Assembly (NCBI RefSeq): GCF_041296385.1
Contig: NC_091014.1
Coordinates: 55,818,078 to 55,882,077, forward strand
Direction: 5' to 3'
Origin: Aphelocoma coerulescens
Lineage: Eukaryota; Chordata; Aves; Passeriformes; Corvidae
DNA length: 64,000 nucleotides
Translations under genes and position numbers: made by a program
In this document: in pieces, positions 22,560 to 32,648 of the stretch
Layout: each line of letters opens with the position of its first letter
How positions within the stretch are numbered: position 1 is the stretch's first letter
Notes under the pieces: generated by a model
Seen by the model: the letters and a program-made list of their open reading frames with translations, nothing else
The model's database searches: none
What the model was told of the DNA's origin: nothing

Positions 22560-25500
22560 CCTTCTGTGTAGAAATTACATGGAGAGTTCCCCCTCTCTCT
22601 CCCTTCTTTGCCTCTGCCTGCGTGCCTTCACAGCCTGTTTAGGGACGGTCCCCTCGGGTGAGGAGCGCACCCTCATCTGCCTGCAATTTTGTGTGTCTGT
22701 GCCTGCCATAGTGCAGTTGGGTTGCGGCTCGATCTCCGGGCTCTCTTTGAGCTAGCACGCAAAAACCTGACACCAGCAAGCAGAAGTCTGGTGAAAACTT
22801 GGCTGAGGAGACAGACATGAACTCTTTGAACATCTGGTCAGGGTGATGTGTGAAAAACAATATTCAGAACTGCAGTCTCATTGACTGCTGAACCCTGGCA
22901 GAGAACTGTCAGGAGACAAATAATGAACGTTGAAAGGCCTAGCCTCTGTCTAGTCAAGTAGCCAGAGGCGAAGAGAAATGTGGAGGTCTTCTTTCCAAGG
23001 GATTGGGCACCAGTGTGTGGTGGAGAGGAGTGACTCGCTCTGCTTCAGACATGAGACTTGCTGGGGCCACAGGCGCATGCACAAGCATCAGTGCTTGAAT
23101 CAAGCCCATGCTTTAATTCCATGACTGTTTCTAGAGTGATAACTTTTGGCTCCCTGCAGTTTGCTAGCAGAACTAAAAATTGCTTCAAGTGTACTGACCT
23201 TTCTATTCTGAGCCAGCTTTCACAAGTCCCTTAGAAACAGCAGTGAGCCCCAGGGGACCACAGCCTGCAGGCTGCAAACCGCTGTCCTAAATACTCCTAC
23301 GGCTGTTCTGAAGTGCCAACTTCCCCCAGGATGCAGAAAACCAGACCTTAGCACAGCCTTTCTGGAGAGGCAGACCCAGAGAGAAAAGAAATATTTTGGC
23401 TGGCTCCAGTGAAGTAATCTTTCATGGGCAGTTGTCTGCAGTCAGGAGACAATATACTGAGCAGCAGATCTGATTCCTTACAGTAGAAGCTCCTCTCTGT
23501 TTATTTCTTATCACATGCTGAGTAGCAGTCAAGTCCCACACCCTGTGGCCTTTCACAGACCTTATCTACATCTTATTCCTCATTTCCTTCAAGAAAATCT
23601 GGCCAGAAGTTTTTCATCAGAAGATTGGTTGTTTTCCCCTTTTGCCAGTTAATGAACAAGGAGTGTGCCAGGAGACTGTACTGATTTTCTAACAGTCTGA
23701 GGAAAAACAGGTTTCCTGTCAACTTCCTTTTCTTCTGGCCACCCACCCATGAAACACTGCAGATTCAAGCATCTGCTGTCCCTGTGAATTTTGAAGGGAA
23801 AGTGCTCAGACCAGGCAGAGCTCTCCAGAGATGGCACCTCAAAACTCTGACATTCAAGTGACCTGGGAAGCACTATGGATTTTACCAAGGAAAACTGTAA
23901 TATGGTAACACTTTGTGAGTCCTGTCCCACAGTAGTCGTGGGGCTTTAACTCAATGGATTGCTCTGTCCTTGATAATCTTCCTCACATGATCTTCATGTA
24001 ACATCATCCCTGTGGCACAACTGCACTCATTTTTTTGTTCTTCCACAGCTTGTTCCCCTTTTCATTGAAAGGAATATCCCCTTCTCTTCACCATTGTCCT
24101 GCCCAGGCAGCATTTCACTGAAGCCCTCTCAGATGACTATTCTGTTCTTCTCCCTGGACATTTTTTTCCAGAAGATGTGTGTCAGAATAACGTCTTCAAA
24201 AAGCTCATTTCCCCACCAAGATGCTGTGGAAAATCAGAGAGCAGAATGAAAGTGCATTTTCCCATGAGAACTCTTGCCCCTGCTGCTCTCTGCAGATCCC
24301 CTGTTGCTGTCTGTGGCATTTCCCTGGAGGCTGCTGTCTGAATGACAAACAAGTGAAGGGACAAGACTCATTTAAAAAGAACAAAAGCTCCCAGAAAACC
24401 CTGAAGGGCCTTTCCACTGCTGCAGAGAAGTACCCTCCAGTAGTCAAAAGGAAACCTCTGAACGTCCAAACAGAAGTGCCCTCTGAGCCTTTCAAACCAA
24501 GCAAGGCTTCCCTTAGATTTAAGGCTCCCTGGAACTTTGCTTGGTTTGGTGCAAGCCTGAGGGCTCTTTGTGCTCCAGCCATCAGACAACAGTTTAGAGG
24601 CACGTGGCCATGAGCAGCGTCCCTTTCCTAGTGAGGGAAATACAGGGAGAGTCCTTTCCCTGGGCATTTGAAGCAGTTTTGTCCAAGGGAGCCTTTTTCA
24701 ACTGACTTTGCTTCAGGTCCAAACTAAATGCAGCACTCAAACAGGGTACCAGAACATTATGTGTATCTTGGAAGCCCTAAAGAATGCAGGAGAACAACAG
24801 CACTCATTCATTTTTGACAATCATGGCTATGGGAGACATGGATGTGATTGGTTTTACAGGGAGCCATACTTGTTGGCTTTGAGGCCAAGCTGAGTTACTG
24901 AGATTGAAATCACACTCTGAAATTAAAGTTCTGTATATTTGTTAGTTTTTTCTAATGTGGATCCATAACTGAAATTTCAGACTCCAGCAAGCAAATGAAA
25001 GAAATTGGGGGGAGAGTGTCCTGAACTGGCCCTCTGCCTTCCTAGACCACACCTTTGTTTCAAGCTTCTCAGGAGACCAGAAGAGACTCAGATGAACTGT
25101 TTCTAGTAGCTAGTGGCATTGTTGCTCTGACTGTTAAGTCAAGCAATGTCTTTGTATCTAATTTCCTCTCCATTATAAACTAATACCATTATAAACCCAT
25201 ATCATGGTTCCTTCTGCCACATTTTCAGGCACATAAAGTATCTGGTATACAGGAAATAAAGACATAATATCATCATCTCTGACTTGGTTACCTTCCTGCC
25301 TTAATACTTTAATAGATGCCTAATGTAGCTTTTGTGATTGAAAAGAGTTCATTAGTTTACAAATTAGCAGCCTGAAGTGAATTTTGCAACCACTAAGTGA
25401 CTTTTCATTTCTAGCAAGACATCTGTTTGGATTTTTGTTTTCATAAGATTAGTGTGTATGAAATATAAGTGACATGAATGACTCAGACACATAAAATTTT

Positions 25501-27793
25501 GAGACATTCATGATTGTTTCTTCCTCTTATAGTCTGTTCTTCCACCCATACTTCCCACTTCAAAACTTAAAATCTGCCACACCATTTTCCCTTCAGCCAG
25601 AGGAAAATGTCTTTTCGTCCAGGAAATCAGTTGGGCTTGGGAGAACAAAACAATGGTGACAATACACGCTTTACTTTGGGAGATGCTCATCAGATCTTAG
25701 AGTCTGTATAATTGCCACGAGCCGTAAGTGACTTGTGAGACTAAAAGATGGGTGATTCCAGCCTCCTCGGGTGTGAAAAGATACCCTAGATACCCTAAAA
25801 TCCGAATTCCCAGGAGAAACTTAAAGGAAGTAGATTCATTAAAAAATAAAATAAAATGTAATGAGACAAATCTATGCATTTGCCTGGGATTATAGACACC
25901 AGTTTGATGTCTCTGACAGCCCATCTTCAGCTTCTGTTCATGTCCTGAGAGTTTAGTTAGAGTTATGAACTCCATTCCTATCCACATGAGAAACTTTCAG
26001 GTAAGTTAAAAAGTACAGAAAAGCACTCTCTTAAAAGAAATAGAAAAGTTTCACTGAACTTCAGCAATTTGGTCCCAATGCCCTCTGGGTAATTTTTTTT
26101 TTTTTTTTCTAGGTAATAAAATTAAACAAATCAGGCAGAAGAACAATCCAAGAGCAAAGGATTAAGAGCAAAAGGTGCACTGCTTAGTTAAGTGTGTTCT
26201 CAGACCAGAACTGCTGCAGTGCCATCCCACATCAGCAGTTTGCTGGAACAAAGCCAGGGGGAACCATGAACCCCCAGTACATCGGGGTCAGATTGTCTTT
26301 CACACAGCTTCTGCAGCACAGCTGGCTTCTTCTGGTGGCTTGAATCACATCAAATACAAACCTCCCTCCCCACCTTGAGAGAAGCTACAGGCAACAGTGT
26401 CTCTGTGGCAGGGGAATATGAGCCTTCATGGCACAGACTCCCCACCCTCGGAAGTTTGTGCTGAGAATTTCCAGTTCCATGGAATGAGCTTTGGCAGTCC
26501 TGGGAAACAAAAGAGACAAAAGAGACCATTTGGGATACCTAGAGATTAATCTCACTGTTAGCCATCTGAAAAGGCATCCAGTACAGGTCTCAATCACTCT
26601 GTAGTCAGCAGAGAGTGACCACTACCTCCCACCACTTGCCATATCCTTCCCTGTGCTCTCCACAGCTGGTGCAGCCAGGGGTGAACTGTATTCAGAAAGC
26701 TGAAGCACTGTAATGTACCATCAGAGGGAACTGGGTAACTTCATGGAACAGAAATATGAATAGATGGAGGAACCATGGAGAAACAGACCTGAATTCTTTC
26801 TATGGTCAAAATACATATGAACATGCTGCAGTCATAAGGGTGCCAGAAAAAAATACTGTAGAAATCCACAGTGAAGTCTGGCTTTACTTTTGGTCTTCAT
26901 AAATATGTTGACGTTACTGAAAGCAGAATGTTAGGCAACATGTTAGCTAAAATTATAAAAGCGATAGTGGGTACTTAATTTTTAATGAAACCACTGCCTC
27001 TGAAGAAAGTTCCAAAGTGATAAGAAGTCTCAGAATGATACAAAAGGATTATTCCCCTTTTAAACACTTAGAGAACCTGCCCCAAAATTTGCTGGAGTGT
27101 GCCTGAGTGTGACTTTGTAGTTCTGCATGCCTCAGGGATTTTGCAGGCAGGAAACGAAAGGTGACATGACTTCAATTGAGTAACAGTTCCCTGAAAATTC
27201 ACAGTTTATTAATCCTTCTCGCATCAAGATTAGCAAAAGGGACGTTGGGTTTTCGTTTGTTCTTTCCATTCAAAAGTCAAAGTGTAGGTCTGTACTAGCA
27301 ACTAAGAAGAAAATTAACTCTATTCCAGCTGAAAGCAGAACAGACAAGACCTCAGTCAGGTGTCACTCTGTGGTAGGTATTTCTGTGGGTAGTCCCTGAG
27401 TTTGACAGAGTTAGTAGCTAGAAGAATACCAGGGAAATTACAAATACAGCTGCCTGTATTAGAGTCTCCCTGATAACCACTTCTAGGCATTGTCACAAGC
27501 AGCACATACACTAAACCATCTTGTCCCAATAGGTACAGCCATGTTTAGGTGTAGATACATCCAGCATTTAGTGCATGCATACTCTTGCTGCATGTTTACT
27601 GCAAAAAGTCAAATAAAAATCCTTTCTGGCCTGGCTACATAATTTTCTCTTAGGAAATCTTCAAACCTTGGGTGCAGCACCTCATTAATATGGCTCTACA
27701 GCTCTCTAATCAGGCCTGCTTTGTTCCCAGACAAACTAAAGGGAACACACATGTGACTACACACATTGTTACAGGTAATAATCAACATTAACA

Positions 27794-27818
27794 TTTCTAG
27801 GTTTCTTTTACCTAGAAA
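27794..27818. repeat. Perfect 9-bp hairpin
   Basis: TTTCTAGGT (27,794-27,802) and ACCTAGAAA (27,810-27,818) are exact inverted repeats around a 7-base loop. No neighbouring feature gives it a function. Confidence 0.45.
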
Positions 27819-28584
27819 TATTGTTCAAAGCAGAATATGACAACTTAAGTAAGTATGACATATGCTATATATTAGGAAGCACTTTCTCACAGTAAACCAG
27901 CAAGGAATGTGCTAGTGAGTAGTGGGAAGATACTGCCTTCTGAGGCTAGGTGATGATCAGCACTGGGCATTTTGAAAGCAAAGTAGGTATCATCCATCAA
28001 AAACGGCTTCAATCCTAAGGGCAAGATGACTTTTAGAGGCCCCTCCTAAGCTTACTATCTCTGGACATGTTATAAATTGTTATTTTATAAGTTATATAAT
28101 TATTATAAAGACTGTTGTCTATTCAGGCTCTACTTGTAATTTTCAGTAACATCTGGGATGCACTGGAATGCAACAATAAGGGACAACCTAGTGGTTTTGG
28201 GGCTAGCACCAAACTGATACTGGAAGTATCCTGAAAAACAGGGATGCAATGCTAAAGGTGCTGAAAAGCTTAAGAGGTGGTATGAAATCAGTAAGTGCAA
28301 ATCAGGAAAGGCACAGCAAAGGAATGCTAAGGGATGGCAAAACAAAACCAGGAGTAACCAGGTAGGCAACAGGACAGCAAGGAAATATTTGATCGATTCC
28401 ATCCCCCTTAGCAGGTGCTTATTGTTGTATGAGGAACCATTGTGGAGCCTTCCAGCTGTGTTCCATCCAGGGAGCAGCGGCTGTATTTTATCCTATAATT
28501 TCTGTACCATTATAACTTCTGTTAGGATGTGAACATAACTTCTCAGTTTCCTCTAATTTTACCCCCAGCCATTTTTCCACAGTA

Positions 28585-28640
28585 GAGCTGATGTAGTCAG
28601 AGATGGGGAGATGAGCTGGTGTAGTCAGAGATGGGGAGAT
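28585..28640. repeat. Tandem duplication of a 28-bp unit
   Basis: Two adjacent 28-base units (28,585-28,612 and 28,613-28,640), each containing GTAGTCAGAGATGGGGAGAT, differ at one base (GAGCTGA versus GAGCTGG). This is a recent local slippage duplication. Confidence 0.9.
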
Positions 28641-30941
28641 GCATAAATCTTCCAGCGTGCAGAAAGCTGTTAAAAAGGTGATACAAGAGAAGGACAGCTG
28701 AGAGAATTATCAGAGAGTGAAGGGTGAAAATTGGTTTTCCTTTATACTTGCACACCTGTTTAGCTGCTGGGTTCCTGCCATGGGAGCTGTGTATTCTTTT
28801 TTCCCTAGAACCTTTCTTATGTTCTCACAGTGCAATAAAGCATCTTAATATGCTGCAAATGTGATGAGAAGGGGCTCTAAAATTTCACTTAGGAAGTTTA
28901 ATTATCAAGCAGAACCCTGGAAATACTGAACCTATCTTTTCTCTGTGATGCTTATTCCCTGGCATCTCTGAAGGGATGTGAGGAACAGATGGTGGCAGTC
29001 AGGAAGAGGCAGCTTTGTGGTATCCCGAGCTAACCACCCCCACACTAGAAAGATGAGAGAAAAAGAAGAGGGGCTCAACCTCTCATCCTGCCTCAAATAA
29101 GTTGTCATCTCTCTTCAGTCCTCAGTGGTGGGCTAAACTGACCTGCCAGGGTGCAGCTGTGGAGAGCTCTCTTGTTAAATGGCACTTACCAAAGTGGGGC
29201 AGCTATTTATAAGGGGGTGTCTGAGTACTATGGGCAAAACACAAAAATGGTGGCACTTTCCAAGAACAGCCTGTTGCTCAGGAAGCTCATGAAGTGCAGG
29301 CTGCCCTGCTCTTCCTCCTTGAGGCATATCAGGCATACCTCAAGGCATCATTTGTTGTGAGCAAACACCTAACTTTTGTGTGACTTCGACACAACCTCTC
29401 AGGATGCACTTTTTCTCCCTCTGTTCCATCCTCCATCTATTCTCCTCTGCTGATTATTTCCCCATGCAAACCTGTTGGTTCCTACAATGCCTTTTCACGC
29501 AAACAAGCCAGGGAGGACCTTCACTGAGAAACTAGTAACTCTAAGACAGAGGGAGTTTGTACTTTCCTATGAATTCACACACAACATAGCTGGTTTTTTC
29601 TAAGTAAGTATATTTTAGAAGCACATTTAGGTGAAAATAATGCTGCATGGGCTGAAAGCAGTAAAAAGATAGTGCATGATTTCCACTTATGTTGTACTTA
29701 GCATCTTGTACCAAAACAGTTTAGCCTGTCTTCTGCCCAGAAGTGTGACTTCTGGGGTCAGAACAGATAAAGCAGGAGAAATATGCAAAGTGATCTTTCC
29801 TAACCTCTCTTTACTTATCCCAGTAGCCAAACACAGCTCTGAAATTAGCAAAGGAAATCCTCAGAGATTTAGTTATTGCCTCCCCCTTGTGACTTCCTTA
29901 GTGACATGTCTCTGTCAAAACACCTAATCTGTTGCTGGTGTTCAGCTGCCCATGTAGAAGATGTACTGGACAGATGACACTGAACAGTGTCAGCTCCACA
30001 CCATGTCTGATCTCATGCTTGAACACTGCCTGTCAGGCACAGGGCAGAACTCCTGGCTTTTACACAGACTTTTTTGCAGAGTTCAACAGTAATAAAAACT
30101 CTTTGTGACTTAGTGAATGAATATATATCAAAGTTTTGGAGATGGGGTAGGGCTTAAAAGGCACAAAAGTCAAAGGGGCAAATTTTTCTGCTTGAAAAGC
30201 CAGGATTTTTGTCTAAGTGCTGGGAAAGACTTTGCACCAACAAGATGTGCTTATATGACTGTTATTTGATGGCAGTTTAGGAAGACTTCAGAAACTTTAT
30301 TAGATAGACAGGAAAAAGAAACAAGAAATACAGAGGGAAGCAATATTGACAGCAGTAAACAGAAAACAAAAATTAATACCATTACTTTAAATCTGTGGTG
30401 TTTCCATAGAGGGACTATGTGGCTCAGGCATGAGCTAGCTAGCTGCAGAGCCTTTACCACCATTCCTGGTCAGCCTGGTAGCTCTCAGAATCTGCTAAAG
30501 TTGGGTGGATGCAATGGGATACAGAAGACAATTCAGGTGATCCATCTCAAAAGCTCACATTAGACTGGGGGTCTCACATGTGATGCATTAGTGCAATGGA
30601 AGCCGTGTCTGAAATTTTGGACTTACCTAGGAGCTCAGAAGATCTCCTGATAAGATACCCCAGCCATGGACTGACTCCATTCCTGCCCATCCTCCTGGTT
30701 TCTATGAGAAGGAAGCCCAGACACAGGAGCTACAAAGAGCTATGGTATGGTCTGGTCAGGTCTCCAAAGCAAACAGCAGGGATATGATAGCTATGGGCCT
30801 TGAATCACTTTCCTACTCTGTTCTGATGCCATCTCAGGCACTAGGGTTGATCCCTACATCCTGACAGTACTTCTGCTAATCATTTGATGAAGTCTGAGGT
30901 GCTCCCTGACCTTCCTGATCAGTTCCCTGTACCTAAATGTA

Positions 30942-31062
30942 TCACTTTAAAGGCATTGAAATCTTAATTAACCTGGTTTTAGTTTATTTCTTTTAAATAC
31001 ATGGTAGGAATATAAATATTATAATTGGCAGGTTTTATGACTTGTGGACATACCTCCAGCAG
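30942..31062. repeat. Copy A of a diverged local duplication
   Basis: Shares blocks in order with 31,767-31,874: AAGGCATTGAAATCTTAATT, ATGGTAGGAATATAAATATT, TTGGCAGGTTTTAT and CAGCAG. The partner is in the same orientation about 800 bases away. No coding potential or known repeat family is recognised. Confidence 0.75.
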
Positions 31063-31766
31063 TCCCCTTACCTGCTTGATGAGGACGGTGAGCCAGACCT
31101 ATGTTATACATTCCTCTAATTTCTAGAGAAGGACCACACTACATCCCAGACAGAGTGGATGTGTTTCCTCCTCTTCCAGCCAAATGACTGTCTCCCAGAG
31201 TTGCTGGGAAAGGGAATAACTGACGGACAACCTATGAAGTACCTGCTTTGTGTGTCTGTGTAGATGCTCCAGGAACCAGATCACTGAGACAGAGCACTGA
31301 ACCCAGACTAACACGTACCAAACACCCTACAGCAGAGTTCAGCAATGCGGGTCCAGGCTGGAATTAATGCAGTTCCTACATAACCACCCATGTGTTTCTA
31401 CACCATGTTTAAACTCTGTGCCGTCATGCAGCAGCACCTGGGGCTGTTTTTAGCTAGCCCAAGCATGTAGCACAAACCAACCCCTGTGTGTCTCCTTCCT
31501 CTGATGCAACTGGAGTCCAGGATAGCAAGAGAAGGGAAAATGGGTCTTTCCTTCAGCTCTCCTCAGCAGGGATAAGCCATTGAAGCACTCTCTCCTGCTC
31601 AACATTTGCGGCACTCAGCCCACTTTCTGTGAGTATGTCTGTCTCTTGTGGGGAGGGAGAGTGAGGACCAGGATCCCAACATGTACTCAGCTGCAGTCCT
31701 GAAGAAATCCTCACTCTTCCATCTCTAAAAGAATACTGCATGTATAATGAGGAGTATTTTAATATG

Positions 31767-31874
31767 CCATTTTAAGGGCATTAAAATCTTAATTCATCTT
31801 CCTCTTAAGACCATGGTAGAAAGATGAATATTGTAACTGGCAGGTTTTATAGCTGGCAGACACATCATCAGCAG
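31767..31874. repeat. Copy B of a diverged local duplication
   Basis: Counterpart of 30,942-31,062: AAGGGCATTAAAATCTTAATT-type start, then CCATGGTAGAAAGATGAATA, ACTGGCAGGTTTTATAG and CAGCAG. It lacks about 12 bases present in copy A and carries many substitutions, so the duplication is old. Confidence 0.75.
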
Positions 31875-32249
31875 ATGATCTCCCAGCTAAGACTGAAGTT
31901 TTAGGCAGTTAAACTGGCTTGACTCTACATGGGTAACTCAGCACACAGCAGTTGGCATCCAGCCCGAGGGTACAAAGCACCCTGTCACTGGAACTGCTGC
32001 TTTCAGGAAGATGAAAGCATGGAGCAGCACAGGACTGAACACAGGAATAACATGTTGTTGTGAGAGTAAATATGTATATGTAGGTACTGGAAATGGTAAG
32101 CATCTTTCTTCCATTCCCAAGGCTTCCAAGAACTGATTTTACTGATTCTCTTGCTCTCCCACCCATTGAATTGATCACATAAACACTCTGTATGTGTTGG
32201 CTGTCACAGCTGAGGAACACCCAGGGTTGTCTCTGCTCAAAGCTGGGAG

Positions 32250-32255
32250 GCTGTC
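32250..32255 (+). repeat. Left target-site duplication GCTGTC
   Basis: GCTGTC directly precedes the 5' LTR and is repeated exactly after the 3' LTR at 34,454-34,459. A 6-bp duplication is the class II (alpha/betaretrovirus-like) integration signature. Confidence 0.93.
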
Positions 32256-32331
32256 TGTTGGGGTTCCTCCCCTGCCATGTAGCCCTGAGGGAGGCACGGG
32301 GTTTCCCTGCCCCTGCTCAGCCTCGTTCCCC

Positions 32332-32336
32332 ATTGG
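32332..32336 (+). promoter_or_regulatory. Inverted CCAAT box in the 5' LTR
   Basis: ATTGG within CCCATTGGTTGG, the best recognisable promoter element of this U3. The same site recurs in the 3' LTR at 34,255-34,259. NF-Y is the usual binder of such sites. Confidence 0.55.
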
Positions 32337-32426
32337 TTGGTTTGTGTTCCCCTGCGCGGGCAAAGCAGCTCGGGTCCTGTGACTGTAGCAGAGTCTCAGG
32401 GCAGAGCCCGGCCATGCAGCTGGGGA

Positions 32427-32432
32427 AATAAA
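32427..32432 (+). promoter_or_regulatory. AATAAA in the 5' LTR
   Basis: AATAAA in GGGGAAATAAACATC, at the position expected near the R/U5 border. The matching copy in the 3' LTR (34,350-34,355) would serve to end the element transcript. Confidence 0.6.
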
Positions 32433-32533
32433 CATCTCTGAAACATCTAGCAAGAATCCGTCCGTATATATTTCTTTTCCACGGGACTCCTGGTTGGATA
32501 TAGGCGTGTTGCAGTATCCCCACTGCAACATAA

Positions 32534-32551
32534 TGGTGGAGAATTGAGGCC
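32534..32551 (+). promoter_or_regulatory. Putative tRNA primer-binding site
   Basis: Begins TGG four bases after the 5' LTR, as retroviral primer-binding sites do. The first 11 bases, TGGTGGAGAAT, would pair with the CCA-tailed acceptor end of some vertebrate tRNA-Ala(AGC) genes, as I remember them; the remaining bases fit less well. The assignment to alanine tRNA is tentative. Confidence 0.5.
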
Positions 32552-32582
32552 AGAACGATCCCCGATCCCTAAGCGACTTTGT

Positions 32583-32588
32583 GTGAGT
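32583..32588 (+). promoter_or_regulatory. Possible splice donor in the leader
   Basis: GTGAGT in TTTGTGTGAGTAAACC, between the primer-binding site and the ORF. Its position is like that of a retroviral major splice donor, but the bases before it (TTGT) are poor. No convincing acceptor was sought systematically. Confidence 0.3.
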
Positions 32589-32648
32589 AAACCCTGGAAA
32601 CTTTGGATTCTTCTTCTTGGTTTTGTTTTGCTATTCCATATCTAAACT

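Larger units (their letters stand above)
22168..22778 (+). mobile_element. Solo LTR, class II-like, with 6-bp flanking duplication
   Basis: The LTR body is about 22,174-22,772. CCAGCA occurs on both sides (22,168-22,173 and 22,773-22,778). The left end starts GTCAG and the right end is CCTGACA, so the ends pair as an inverted repeat if one initial T has been lost. Inside, in the right order, are three inverted CCAAT boxes (ATTGG at 22,261, 22,368 and 22,407), TATAAAA (22,489-22,495), AATAAA (22,554-22,559), and a GC-richer U5. No internal retroviral sequence lies beside it. A 6-bp duplication is usual for class II (alpha/beta-like) ERVs. The left boundary is the least certain part. Confidence 0.75.
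22779..32249. other. Long unique noncoding stretch
   Basis: About 9.5 kb with no supported gene. Contents: a chance-like pair of about 130-codon frames on opposite strands at 24,205-24,613 with no motif; a 16-base T-run at 26,093-26,108; and small inverted and direct repeats listed separately. A TATA-like CTATTTATAAGGGGG near 29,200 has no accompanying promoter structure that I can see. Confidence 0.5.
32256..32530 (+). mobile_element. 5' LTR of the Y-box retroelement
   Basis: 275 bp, starting TGTTGGGG and ending CTGCAACA, with TGTTG/CAACA terminal inverted repeats. It contains an inverted CCAAT box (32,332-32,336), a GC-rich CTGCGCGGG block, AATAAA (32,427-32,432) and a U5 ending in TATCCCCACTGCAACA. 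No classical TATA box is obvious upstream of AATAAA, so initiation is probably CCAAT/GC-box driven. Compared with the 3' LTR it has T for C at LTR base 10, an extra T at base 18, and A for G in the ATGC(A/G)GCTGG block. Confidence 0.95.

Noticed and set aside
24205..24613. Opposing open frames of about 130 codons
   Set aside because: No motif, no start context of note, and mirror-image openness on both strands suggests composition rather than coding.
29160..29220. TATA-like promoter (CTATTTATAAGGGGG)
   Set aside because: No CCAAT box, CpG enrichment, initiator or downstream ORF accompanies it; isolated TATA-like strings are common in AT-rich DNA.
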